A stretch of DNA of 64,000 nucleotides from Polytrichum commune (taxonomy: Eukaryota; Streptophyta; Polytrichopsida; Polytrichales; Polytrichaceae), in NCBI GenBank assembly GCA_950295325.1, contig OX485804.1:26908001-26972000 (forward strand). The letters are read 5' to 3'. Of this stretch, positions 41,854 through 53,811 are shown one piece after another. The stretch's first letter is position 1. The number at the start of each line of letters is the position of its first letter. Below the pieces are notes generated by a model that did not search any database, had not been told where the DNA came from, and saw only the letters and a program-made list of their open reading frames with translations. A program made the translations under genes and the position numbers.

Positions 41854-42826
41854 TGTCGCGCACCTCTCCATGAGGAGTGCCCGAAACACCATGGGCACAA
41901 GGGGGACCCCGGAGTGACACCCGGGACTTGTGGCGCCGTTGGTGAGAGGGCCCAAGTGATCCTAGTGTGGGTGAGGGCCCCGGGCGTTGGGAACGCCTCC
42001 CACCCACAAAGACTAGGAGGCATGAGGGTGAGGCCATGAGCTATGCGTAGCTCATGGCGTGGTGATTCTAGAATGCTCAAGAACACCTCAATCCGAGGTG
42101 TGAGCTAGGAGTTATGGCCATTTGAGTGGGGCGCTGTCCCGGGACAGCGCCCTGGTACAGCAGTGCCTGGGAGAGATTCCCGGGACTGCCAAGGTTCAAA
42201 CAGGCATAACTTCCTCACCACTTGCACGAATGGGGCAAGTGAGGAGTCCATCGGTATCTACGTGAAGCGTAGATGAGGATGGAGTGGTTGGTTGCTGGAA
42301 TCAGACATCATACAAGGAGGTTATGATGGTCTGAAGCTGCTGGGGGATTCTAGGCCCAGCGGCTAAGGGAAAATGTCCACTTGGCCCCAACTCTTGGTAG
42401 AGAGACAAGAGGTTGGTTGACGGTGGGGTAGGGGCCCCGCGTAAAGTCCTAGAGGCTTATATGGGTGAGGTGGTGTGGCCTCACCCACCCGAGGCCGAAC
42501 GGCACGGCCTCCATGTGCATTGGCCCATTGTGAGGCCATAGTTGCCTAGTATGGTTCGGGTTGTTGTAGTGTTGCTCCGGCAACGCGATGATCAACATAG
42601 GATTGGACTTCCATGGATGGAAGTCCACATTGGGGAAATGGGTTACCGATTAAGGGGTGAGTCCCGAAAGCAAAGTAGGAGGGTTGGTTCCCTCCTATGA
42701 ACTATTGGTCCGGGGTAAGAGGAGCTATCCATTAGCATGGCGGAATGCGAAGGGTTAGCGACTCGTAACCTTTGCTAGAATTGAAAATTGGCAAGATGGT
42801 CAAGGGACCTAGCAAGGGTTGCGACA
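41854..42826 (+). mobile_element. Solo LTR of the G family
   Basis: 973 bp, TGTCGCGCACC..GGTTGCGACA, flanked by the 5-bp duplication CGGAT (41849-41853 and 42827-42831). No internal region. With the opposite-facing G1 LTR it forms a ~1-kb inverted repeat around 103 bp. Confidence 0.93.
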
Positions 42827-42831
42827 CGGAT

Positions 42832-43167
42832 GGTTACAGGTTGTCATTTGAGGTGGACTAAGTCCCACTTGGAGAAGGCCTAGGATCCGAGGCCTCATGG
42901 CTTGAGCCCCTAAATTTTGATTGTGTTTTAAAGTTGGTGGTTTTTTGGTGGGTCTTGGCATTACAAGTGGAGGGGCTACTTTGCAGAAGGCCTCGGATCC
43001 GAGGTCTGTTGGCCTTGGGGTTTGCTGTTTGATTTGAGGTCAAGTTTATGGTTTCAGGTTGAATGAAGGCATGCCATGTTTGGGTTTCATGTTTAGCTAC
43101 ATTCAACCTGACTCCATAAATTTGATTTCAAATCAATGGTCTCAATTTGGGTCTCGACATGCCCAAT
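42832..43167. repeat. Host satellite with palindromes
   Basis: It holds GGCCTNGGATCCGAGGCC-type palindromes at 42877-42894 and 42989-43006. Its right part (GGCATGCCATGTTTGGGTTT..) reappears beyond G3 at about 57290, so G3 lies inside a repeated host tract. Confidence 0.72.
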
Positions 43168-44139
43168 TGTCGCAACCCTTGCTAGGTCCCTTAACAATCT
43201 TGCCAATTTTCATTTCTAGCAAAGGTTACGAGCGCTAACCATTCGCATTCCGCCATGCTAATGGATAGCTCCTCTTACCCCGGACCAATAGTTCATAGGA
43301 GGGAACCAACCCTCCTACTTTGCTTTCGGGACTCACCCCTTAATCGGTAACCCATTTCCCCAATGTGGACTTCCATCCATGGAAGTCCAATCCTATGTTG
43401 ATCATCGCGTTGCCGGAGCAACACTACAACAACCCGAACCATACTAGGCAACTATGGCCTCACAATAGGCCAAAGCCCATGGAGGCCTTGCCGTTCGGCC
43501 TCGGGTGGGTGAGGCCACACCACCTCACCCATATAAGCCTCTAGGACTCTACACGGAGCCCCTACCCCACCGCCAACCAACCTCTTGTCTCTCTACCAAG
43601 AGTTGGGGCCAAGTGGACATTTTCCCTTAGCTGCTGGGCCTAGAACCCCCCCAGCAGCTTCAGACCATCATAACTTCCTTGTATGATGTCTGATCATAAC
43701 AACCAACCACTCCATCCTCATCTACGCTTCACGTAGATGCCGATGGACTCCTCGCTTGCCCCATTCGGGCAAGTCTTGAAGAAGTTATGCCTGTTTGAAC
43801 CTTGGCAGTCCCGGAATCACTCCCAGGCACTGCTGTACCAGGGCGCTGTCCCGGGACAGCACCCCACTCAAATGGCCATAACTCCTAGCTCTCACCTCCG
43901 ATTGAGGTGATCTTGAGCATTCTAGAATCACCACGCCATGAGCTACGCATAGCTCATGGCCTCACCCTCATGCCTCCTAGTCTTTGTGGGTGGGAGGCGT
44001 TCCCAACGCCCGGGGCCCTCACCCACACTAGGATCACTTGGGCCCTCTCACCAACGGCGCCACAAGTCCCGGGTGTCACTCCGGGGTCCCCCTTGTGCCC
44101 ATGGTGTTTCGGGCACTCCTCATGGAGAGGTGCGCGACA
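43168..44139 (-). repeat. G3 3' LTR (972 bp)
   Basis: In sense TGTCGCGCACC..GGTTGCGACA. It is preceded in sense by GGTGGGGGTGAG, a polypurine-rich tract, as in G2. Confidence 0.92.
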
Positions 44140-45415
44140 CTCACCCCCACCAAACGGAGTCGATGCCCTCATCGACTATACTCGTAGTCGGCACACCAAT
44201 TCTCAAGTTGCCATCCTCTATGGTGCGGCATTGTGTTTACCTTAGGGCGCGACCCCCACAATGCATCTTCAAATTTGGCATAGTCCCAAAGGTGTCGTTC
44301 CTAGGTGGTCCGTTAGCGACCTTGGATCTCTCCTCCAAGGACCTAACCTACACTAGACCCACCTACTTTGGGACTCACTTGGGTTGCCCCTCCTTTGGGG
44401 CCTCCCCCGTTAGGCTCCACTAGCCTAACGTGACACATCTAGGCGAGACCTCAACGCTTCCACTAAGTTGTCTCGGTTGCAACTCCGAGATGGCTTTCCA
44501 TTGTTAAGCCACGCCTCGATCGCACGGGGGTGATGCCAAGTCCCGCCCGACTCGGTTCCCACTTTGCTCTTTCGAGACATGGGTTCATGACTCCCATGCG
44601 CCAACTTTCGTTAGCTCGCGGGTAGCACTTTTATGAGCACGCGCCATCACCTTGTCCCCGCCCGGACAAGCCCACAATTAAGAAGTTTCTTGGTTTTATC
44701 CAAGGCCCCTCCAAGCCATGGCCCCCAATTACTCGGCTTACCCAACCTAGTTTGGCATGTCTATTCCCCCTCTTCCATTAACCAAGCACAAGTACAAGAC
44801 TAGGACCTCATCTCATACTTTTCTCTTTGCACCACTAAAGTTTGGATTTTATTCCCTCAAGCCAAAGAACAAGTTCATGTCGTGGAGCAATTAACCTCGA
44901 AGCTAAGTGTGCTACTAGCGTCTCTCCCCCACTAAAGGAGATTGATGTCCTCATCAATGCCTACGCTTCATTTTATTGGAATCCTTAGCCTTAGTTTCTT
45001 CAAAGTGCTTTACCAATTCCTTGGCGTTCATCATGTCTCTTGCCGCCACCCAAACGGCTTCTTTCTCATGGTATCCTCACCATTTCACCAAGTACTCCTT
45101 TGTACATTTTCTTTCATTTTCACTTGGGCTTCCTACACTTGAGGATGCCCTCCTACCTCATGTTCCAAGTGACCTCCACAAGGTCGGGACGTGGCCTAAT
45201 CACTTGCTTGTGATCGGGCCACAAGGTGTCGTCCTAAAATGACTTTCGTAATGAGACATGAAATGTCGGATGCACTTTGATGTCCGGCGGTAATTCCAAC
45301 TTATACATGTCCTTGAACACTTGTTGCACAATGGAAAACGAAGTTCCAATTTTGGACATGAACTTTTGAAGTAAGGCCTTTGGGCAAGGTGAAGTTGTCC
45401 ACATTCAACAACACC

Positions 45416-46130
45416 TTATTGGCCCACCTCATACTCCACTTCGCGTCTTCCGGCATTGATTTGCACTCCGTAGCACCTTCGGGCTTTCTCCACCAACAAC
45501 TTGGTCATCTCCAAGACTTGTTTACCATCCTTGGCCAAGTCCTCACCATCTTGGTTGAACTCTAGTGTTGAATGTGCCCCCTCGAGAGCTAGGTTAATAG
45601 GTTGGAGCGCATCCACTCCATAAGCCACCACCAAAGACCACCCCTTGGTAGCCAAGTGCGTGGCTACATTGCAATTACACTCCGCTCGACCCACATAGTC
45701 CGCCCAATCTCCTTGGTCCGCCCCGACCAAGTTCCTCAAGTATTGCTTCAAGACTCCATTCACACGCTCCGTTTTCCCAAATATTTGGGAATGCAAGGCC
45801 GTGCTAAACCTTAGTTTCATTGCGACCTCCTTAGAGAAATGCACTTGTGAACTTTGGATCTTGATCCCACACAATCACTCTTGGCAACCCGTGGTGCCTC
45901 AACCATCCTTTGAGAAAAGGCTATGCGGTCTCCAACGCGGTGGCGGTTCCCACAATCAGCACCATGTGTGCCAACTTGGCAAACCGCTCTACCATCAACA
46001 AGATGGCATCATACCCATGTGACTCCGGCAAACTTGTGATCAAGTCCATGCACATACCATGCCATGGCGCCGACGGGATAAGCAACGGTTGCAAGAAACC
46101 GCCTTGCTTTTGGTAAGAGGCTCGGTTCAC
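45416..46130 (-). pseudogene. G3 integrase remnant
   Basis: Sense frames include WHGMCMDLITSLPESHGYDA, FAKLAHMV and, after a break, KTERVNGVLKQYLRNL and NCNVATHLATKGWS. These are integrase core pieces homologous to 50300-51060, separated by frame changes. Confidence 0.8.
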
Positions 46131-46303
46131 TTGGCACTTTATTCACGCCTTCACAAAGTGGGTTATATCCTCCTTTATGCACCGCCAATGGTACCTCCAT
46201 GACACCATTCTATGGCGGTTTTTTCTTTCTCCTCTATGGCCGGCAATAGGACTATCACATTTTTCCTTCAAAACCGATAGCCTCAACTTGCCTTGAGGCA
46301 CAT

Positions 46304-47275
46304 TGTCGCGCACCTCTCCATGAGGAGTGCCCGAAACACCATGGGCACAAGGGGGACCCCGGAGTGACACCTGGGACTTGTGGCGCCGTTGGTGAGAGGG
46401 CCCAAGTGATCCTAGTGTGGGTGAGGGCCCCGGGCGTTGGGAACGCCTCCCACCCACAAAGACTAGGAGGCATGAGGGTGAGGCCATGAGCTATGCGTAG
46501 CTCATGGCGTGGTGATTCTAGAATGCTCAAGATCACCTCAATCGGAGGTGAGAGCTAGGAGTTATGGCCATTTGAGTGGGGTGCTGTCCCGGGACAGCGC
46601 CCTGGTACAGCAGTGCCTGGGAGTGATTCCGGGACTGCCAAGGTTCAAACAGGCATAACTTCTTCAAGACTTGCCCGAATGGGGCAAGCGAGGAGTCCAT
46701 CGGCATCTACGTGAAGCGTAGATGAGGATGGAGTGGTTGGTTGTTATGATCAGACATCATACAAGGAAGTTATGATGGTCTGAAGCTGCTGGGGGGGTTC
46801 TAGGCCCAGCAGCTAAGGGAAAATGTCCACTTGGCCCCAACTCTTGGTAGAGAGACAAGAGGTTGGTTGGCGGTGGGGTAGGGGCTCCGTGTAGAGTCCT
46901 AGAGGCTTATATGGGTGAGGTGGTGTGGCCTCACCCACCCGAGGCCGAACGGCACGGCCTCCATGGGCATTGGCCCATTGTGAGGTCATAGTTGCCTAGT
47001 ATGGTTCGGGTTGTTGTAGTGTTGCTCCGGCAACGCGATGATCAACATAGGATTGGACTTCCATGGATGGAAGTCCACATTGGGGAAATGGGTTACCGAT
47101 TAAGGGGTGAGCCCTCAAAGCAAAGTAGGAGGGTTGGTTCCCTCCTATGAACTATTGGTCCGGGGTAAGAGGAGCTATCCATTAGCATGGCGGAATGCGA
47201 AGGGTTAGCGCTCGTAACCTTTGCTAGAAACGAAAATTGGCAAGATTATTAAGGGACCTAGCAAGGGTTGCGACA
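46304..47275 (+). repeat. G2 5' LTR (972 bp), hairpin-rich
   Basis: It contains several near-perfect inverted repeats: 46484-46507 (10-bp arms, TGCG loop), about 46580-46603 (centre CCCGGG), 46704-46724 (8-bp arms CATCTACG/CGTAGATG) and 47054-47077 (11-bp arms, GG centre). It appears identical to the 3' LTR. Confidence 0.9.
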
Positions 47276-47277
47276 TG

Positions 47278-47293
47278 TGGTATCAGAGCAGGG
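47278..47293 (+). promoter_or_regulatory. G2 primer-binding site (initiator tRNA-Met type)
   Basis: TGGTATCAGAGCAGGG two bases after the LTR, the standard site of plant chromoviruses. Confidence 0.92.
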
Positions 47294-47299
47294 TTCCAA

Positions 47300-48450
47300 T
47301 TTTTGAGCTAGCACTTTGAAGGAAGCATGGCTATCATATAAGCGGCTTATGATGGTGACCCGGGGTTTCCAAAAGGTTGTGAGGCTCAAATTGGAACAAA
47401 GATCATGTGTAAATGGAATTTGACCATATCATTGGTTCTAATGACAATGGTGGGCATGATGGTGGATTCGGTAAGGAAAATGGTGGAGTCCTTTGAAAGG
47501 GCTCCCGCACACCTCAAAAAGCATTTGGGGCCTAGAATACCGAATGCACCCAAAACCTTGGATAGCATTAATGTTGGATTGAAATTCCAATTCGAAATGC
47601 TTGGAAGGTATTGATGTTGGAATGAATTTGGTGGAAATGAGGCACCCGGGGCCTTTTAAGGCCTAAGTGCGCAATTCAAACGCACATATGAAGGATACAC
47701 CTAAAATGGACGAGCTTTGTAAGAAATTCATCATTTTAGGTGGGGTTTCTAAAGCGGGTGGAGAATACCAAGTTCAAATTTCCAAAAGTTTATTGAGGTT
47801 GTGGCGGGGATCATCAAAATCGCCACGAGGATTAAGGCCGATGACTCCAATAAAAAATTTGGCGGTGCCTTACAACAATGGACGTTGAGGGGAGATAGGT
47901 ACCACGCCAAATAATACTTGTGCCACAGACCGAATGTAAGACGTTGGCATTGTGGCCAAGGCTAGTAGCCTTAAGCCGAGGCCAAGTTCTTTTGTACCTT
48001 GAGGCTCAAATGAATGGGAGAAATGTCTCATGTGTTAACAAAGAGGCTACCACTCCTTCTTGAGCCCAAAACTCACAAGGGAGTTGGGGCTTGCCGATTG
48101 ATAGAGCGGGCAAGCCCACCAAGGTGCGGTTTGGAAAGGGCGAACCGCATGAGACAAAGGAGGCCGCGATGCATGGAACCTTTCAATGTGGGACATTGGA
48201 TCTTTGTCAAAATTTCGCACCATGTGAAATAGATGAAATGCATGTCGTTGTGAAGGCCGCCTTGTTTGAAACTCACATGATAGATGTGAGGTGCAAGCCG
48301 GTGTGCTTGCGGTGCATTATGATGTGTCATAATGGCAAATAATTGAAGTTCAAATTGACAAGGACTCCTATGGTAGGAGGACCCAAGTTGAATTTGGTCT
48401 AAATGGACCAAATAAAAAATAGAATACATAATGGTCGTGGTTCAATTGGA
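47300..48450 (+). pseudogene. G2 Gag region, broken
   Basis: Short frames such as TISLVLMTMVGMMVDSVRKM.. (47405-47614) and ..EIDEMHVVVKAALFETHM (48091-48342) match the corresponding regions of G1 and G3. No continuous frame remains. Confidence 0.65.
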
Positions 48451-48636
48451 GCAACTCCAAGGAATGTATGGGGAGGCTAGGAAAGATGGGCCTCCCCCAA
48501 ACCACATTGGTGGGATGTTGGTGAGATACAAGGATGTATTCACCAATGTGTTGCCCAAAAAGTCACCGCCAAGGAGTGAAAAATAACTTTGCTCAACGAG
48601 AGATTGAGTTCGTGAGGGATGTGGTGACAAAAGAAG

Positions 48637-49813
48637 TTGGTGGACGAACATGAAAAATGTCAAGGCAATCCAAGAGGAGAATTGGCCCTTGATTCAAGAA
48701 AAGGGCTTAGTTCATTTGTTGGCCTAGCCAACTACTACCACCACTTCATTGGAGGTTTTTCTAAGGTTGCTAGGACCTTAGACAACTTGTTGAAAAAATG
48801 GGTATCCCAAGAGTGGGATGAGCCTTGTCACCAAGCCTTTGGGGAGCTCAAGAGCAAGTTCTCTTCACAAGATGTGGTTAAGTTTCCGGGTTTTCGTAAG
48901 CATTTTGAGGTGCACATGGAGGCGAAGGACTTTACCATTGGCAGATGTTGATCCAAGATGGATGACCATTGCTTATGGGAGCATTAACCTCCATGGTTGT
49001 CGAACCTTATCTGGCTTGTGCAAGAAATAGTTATCCCAAGAGTGGGATGAGCCTTGCCACAAAGCCTTTGGGAAGCTTAAGACCAAGTTGTCTTCGCCGC
49101 CCATGCTCAAGTTCGTGGAGTTTGACAAACTTTTGAGGTGCATACGGGGGCGAGTGACTTTACCATTGGCGGATGTTGAGGCAAAATGGATGGTCATTGC
49201 ATATAGAGCATGAAGTTCGATGGTTGTCCGACCTTGTCCAACTGGTGCAAGAAATGTCTATCCCAAGAGTGGGATGAGCCTTGCCACCAAGTCTTTGAGG
49301 AACTTAAGATCTAGTTCTCTTCGCCGCCCGTGCTCAAGTTCGCGGAATTTGACAAACCGTTTGAGGTGCATACGGGGGCGAGTGATTTTACCATTGGCGG
49401 ATGTTGATGCAAGATGGATGGCCATTACATATGAGAGCGTTAAGCTCGATGGTTATCCGACCTTATCCGACTTGTGGAAGAAATGGCTATCCCAAGAATG
49501 GGATGAGCCTTGCCACCAAGTCTTTGGGGAGCTTGAGAACAAGTTTTCTTCGCCGCCCGTGCTCAAGTTCGCAGAGCTTGACAAACCTTTTGAGGTGCAT
49601 ACGGGGGTGAATGACTTTGCCAATGGTGGATTATGTGTAAGATGGATGGCCATTGCATATGGGAGCATGAAGATCGATGGTTGTCAAAGAAGACAACCAA
49701 CTCATGACAAAGAACTTCTTTGCCGTAGTGCATTGCTTGAAGATGTGGCGACACTATTTGGGGTCGCACAAATCAAAGGTCTACATGGACAATGTGTCGT
49801 AAAAGTATTTTGA
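48637..49813 (+). pseudogene. G2 reverse-transcriptase/RNase H region with four tandem copies of one segment
   Basis: SFVGLANYYHHFI marks the end of reverse transcriptase. The segment SQEWDEPCHQAFGELKSKF.. to ..FEVHTGASDFTIGG (tether plus first RNase H strand) occurs four times, with TCCCAAG starts at 48804, 49034, 49261 and 49490 (spacing 230, 227, 229 bp). The spacing is not a multiple of three throughout, so the frame is broken between units. Other gypsy elements have a single copy. Confidence 0.85.
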
Positions 49814-50303
49814 CATACAAGCGCAAGTGAGCGCCAAGTCATTGCGGAGGCATTATAGTTTGGCGCTTATGAAGGTGGATTTGATCCACAAACCGGACCG
49901 TGGAAATGTGGTGCCGGATGCGCGACGTAGACCGGAAGAGTTCCAAGCAATGAGAACCATCCAAACCTTGTGGCTAATGTGTGCCGGCAAAGGAAACTTG
50001 TGATGCAAGATACGGGAGGGGTAAATTAACTACCCCAAAGCACAAAAGCTTTTAGGTGAGCTTCGCAAGAGCAAGGTGCTCAAAGAGGTTAAGTTGGTGG
50101 ACGGATTGTTCAAGTGCAAACAAAGTCGGGTATATGTGCCACAAGGCAAGTTGAGGCTATCGGTTTTGAAGGAGGAATATGATAGTCCTATTGCCGGCCA
50201 TAGAGGAGAAACAAAAAGCCGCCATAGAATGGTGTCAAAGAGGCACCATTGGCGGTGCATAAAGGAAAATATAGCCCACTTTGTGAAGGCTTGAATCAAA
50301 GTG

Positions 50304-51063
50304 CCAAGTGAACCAAGCCTCTTACCAAAAGCAAGGCGGCTTCTTGCAACCGTTGCCTATCCCGTTGGCGCCATGGCATGGTATGTGCATGGACTTGATC
50401 ACAAGTTTGCCGGAGTCACATGGGTATGATGCCATCTTGTTGATGGTAGAGTGGTTTGCCAAGTTGGCACACATGGTGCCGATTGTGGGAGCCGCCACCG
50501 TGTTGGAGACCGCATAGCCTTTTCTTAAAGGATGGTTGAGGCACCACGGGTTGCCAAGAGTGATTGTGTGGGATCAAGATCCAAAGTTCACAAGTGCATT
50601 TTCAATGCATTTCTCTAAGGAGGTCGGAATGAAACTAAGGTTTAGCACGGCCTTGCATTCCCAAATGAATGGGAAAACGGAGCGTGTGAATGGAGTCTTG
50701 AAGCAATACTTGAGGAACTTGGTGGGGGCGGACCAAGGAGATTGGGCGGACTATGTGGGTCGAGCGGAGTGTAATTGCAATGTAGCCACGCACTTGGCTA
50801 CCAAGGGGTGGTCTTTGGCGGTGGCTTATGGAGTGGATGCGCTCCAACCTATTAACCTAGCTCTCGAGGGGGCACATTCAGCACTAGAGTTCAACCAAGA
50901 TGGTGAGGACTTGGCCAAGAAGCGTGAACAACTCTTGGAGATGACCAAGTTGTTGGTGGAGAAAGCCCGAAGGTGCTACGGAGTGCAAGTCAATGCCGGA
51001 AGACGCGAAGTGGAGAATGAGGTGGGCCAAAAGGCGTTGTTGAATGTGAACAACTTCACTTAG
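50304..51063 (+). pseudogene. G2 integrase, nearly intact
   Basis: WHGMCMDLITSLPESHGYDA, VIVWDQDPKFTSAF and QMNGKTERVNGVLKQYLRNL give the D, D, E core. One in-frame stop lies near 50515 (ETA*PFLKGW). The C-terminal part (VEKARRCYGVQVNAGRREVE) follows. Confidence 0.85.
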
Positions 51064-51490
51064 CCGGAAGGCCTCACTCCAAAGTTCATGTCCAAAATTG
51101 GAGCTCCGTTTCCCATTGTGGAACAAGTGGTCAAGGACATATATAAGTTGGAATTACCGCCGGAGATCAAAGTGCATCCGACATTTCATGTCTCATTACG
51201 AAAGTCATTTTAGGACGACACCTTGTGGCCCGATCACAAGCAAGTGATTAGGCCACCTCCCGACCTTGTGGACGTCATTTGGAACATGAGGTAAGAGGGC
51301 ATCCTCAAGTGTAGGAAGCCCAAGTGAAAAGGAAAGAAAATGTACAAAGGAATACTTGGTGAAATGGTGAGGATACCATGAGAAAGAAACCGCTTGGGTG
51401 GCGGCAAGAGACATGGTCAACACCAATGAATTGGTGAAGCACTTTGAAGAAACTAAGGCTAGACATTCCAATAAAAAGAAGCGTAGGCAT
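51064..51490 (+). pseudogene. G2 integrase tail and chromodomain remnant
   Basis: KIGAPFPIVEQVVKDIYKLE, then after stops EGILKCRKPK and pieces matching KEYLVKW..ETAW and NELVKHFEE, the pattern of a C-terminal chromodomain. This supports assignment to the chromoviruses. Confidence 0.7.
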
Positions 51491-52307
51491 TGATGAGGAC
51501 ATCAATCTCCTTTAGTGGGGGAGAGACGCTAGTAGCACACTTAGCTTCGAGGCTAATTACTCCACAACATGAACTTGTTCTTTGGCTTGAGGGAATAAAG
51601 TCCAAACTTTAGTGGTGCAAAGAGAAAAGTATGAGATGAGGTCCTAGTCTTGTACTTGTGCTTGGTTAATGGAAGAGGGGGAATAGATATGCCAAACTAG
51701 GTTGGGTAAGCCGAGTAATTGGGGGCCATGGCTTGGAGGGGCCTTGGATAAAACCAAGAAACTTCTTAGTTGTGGGCTTGTCCGGGCGGGGACAAGGTGA
51801 TGGCGCGTGCTCATAAAAGTGCTACCCGCGAGCTAACGAGAGTTGGCGCATGGGAGTCATGAACCCATGTCTCGAAAGAGCAAAGTGGGAACCGAGTCGG
51901 GCGGGACTTGGCATCACCCCCGTGCGATCGAGGCGTGGCTTAACAATGGAAAGCCATCTCGGAGTTGCAACCGAGACAACTTAGTGGAAGCGTTGAGGTC
52001 TCGCCTAGATGTGTCATGTTAGGCTAGTGGAGCCTAACGGGGGAGGCCCCAAAGGAGGGGCAACCCAAGTGAGTCCCAAAGTAGGTGGGTCTAGTATAGG
52101 TTAGGTCCTTGGATGAGAGATCCAAGGTCGCTAACGGACCACCTAGGAACGACACCTTTGGGACTATGCCAAATTTGAAGATGCATTGTGGGGGTCGCGC
52201 CCTAAGGTAAACACAATGCCGCACCATAGAGGATGGCAACTTGAGAATTGGTGTGCCGACTACGAGTATAGTCGATGAGGGCATCGACTCCGTTTGGTGG
52301 GGGTGAG
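51491..52307 (+). other. G2 3' non-coding region
   Basis: About 0.8 kb between the chromodomain and the 3' LTR, with purine-rich AGTGGGGGAGAGA near 51513 and a terminal GGTGGGGGTGAG. The matching region of G3 is 44140-44950. No gene seen. Confidence 0.6.
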
Positions 52308-53279
52308 TGTCGCGCACCTCTCCATGAGGAGTGCCCGAAACACCATGGGCACAAGGGGGACCCCGGAGTGACACCCGGGACTTGTGGCGCCGTTGGTGAG
52401 AGGGCCCAAGTGATCCTAGTGTGGGTGAGGGCCCCGGGCGTTGGGAACGCCTCCCACCCACAAAGACTAGGAGGCATGAGGGTGAGGCCATGAGCTATGC
52501 GTAGCTCATGGCGTGGTGATTCTAGAATGCTCAAGATCACCTCAATCGGAGGTGAGAGCTAGGAGTTATGGCCATTTGAGTGGGGTGCTGTCCCGGGACA
52601 GCGCCCTGGTACAGCAGTGCCTGGGAGTGATTCCGGGACTGCCAAGGTTCAAACAGGCATAACTTCTTCAAGACTTGCCCGAATGGGGCAAGCGAGGAGT
52701 CCATCGGCATCTACGTGAAGCGTAGATGAGGATGGAGTGGTTGGTTGTTATGATCAGACATCATACAAGGAAGTTATGATGGTCTGAAGCTGCTGGGGGG
52801 GTTCTAGGCCCAGCAGCTAAGGGAAAATGTCCACTTGGCCCCAACTCTTGGTAGAGAGACAAGAGGTTGGTTGGCGGTGGGGTAGGGGCTCCGTGTAGAG
52901 TCCTAGAGGCTTATATGGGTGAGGTGGTGTGGCCTCACCCACCCGAGGCCGAACGGCACGGCCTCCATGGGCATTGGCCCATTGTGAGGTCATAGTTGCC
53001 TAGTATGGTTCGGGTTGTTGTAGTGTTGCTCCGGCAACGCGATGATCAACATAGGATTGGACTTCCATGGATGGAAGTCCACATTGGGGAAATGGGTTAC
53101 CGATTAAGGGGTGAGCCCTCAAAGCAAAGTAGGAGGGTTGGTTCCCTCCTATGAACTATTGGTCCGGGGTAAGAGGAGCTATCCATTAGCATGGCGGAAT
53201 GCGAAGGGTTAGCGCTCGTAACCTTTGCTAGAAACGAAAATTGGCAAGATTATTAAGGGACCTAGCAAGGGTTGCGACA
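52308..53279 (+). repeat. G2 3' LTR (972 bp)
   Basis: Same length as the 5' LTR and no difference noticed by eye. Confidence 0.92.
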
Positions 53280-53811
53280 CACATACACCCGACTTTGCTT
53301 GCACTTGAACAATCCGTCCACCAACTTAACCTCTTTGAGCACCTTGCTCTTGCGAAGCTCACCTAAAAGCTTTTGTGCTTTGGGGTAGTTAATTTACCCC
53401 TCCCGTATCTTGCATCACAAGTTTCCTTCGCCGGCACACATTAGCCACAAGGTTTGGATGGTTCTCATTGCTTGGAACTCATCCGGTCTACTTAGCGCAT
53501 CCGGCACCACATTTCCATGGTCCGGTTTGTGGATCAAATCCACCTTCATAAGCGCCAAACTATCATGCCACCGCAATGACTTGGCGCTCACTTGCGCTTG
53601 TATATGTTAAAATACTTTTAGGACACATTGTCCATGTAGACCTTTGCTTTGTGCGACCCCAAATAGTGTCGCCACATCTTCAAGCAATGCACTACGGCAA
53701 AGAAGTTCTTTGTCATGAGTTGGTTGTCTTCTTTGACAACCATCGAGCCTCAAGCCCCCATATGCAAAGGCCATCCATCTTACATTAACAATCCGCCATT
53801 GGCAAAGTCAT

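Larger units (their letters stand above)
46304..53279 (+). mobile_element. G2: complete chromovirus-type gypsy element nested in G3
   Basis: 6976 bp with 972-bp LTRs (46304-47275 and 52308-53279) and the duplication CACAT (46299-46303, 53280-53284). The sequences on the two sides join into one continuous G3 pol region, homologous to about 50100-50175 of G2 itself, which proves nesting. tRNA-Met primer site at 47278-47293; polypurine-like TTTGGTGGGGGTGAG just before the 3' LTR. Coding regions are broken by stops and frame changes. Confidence 0.95.
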
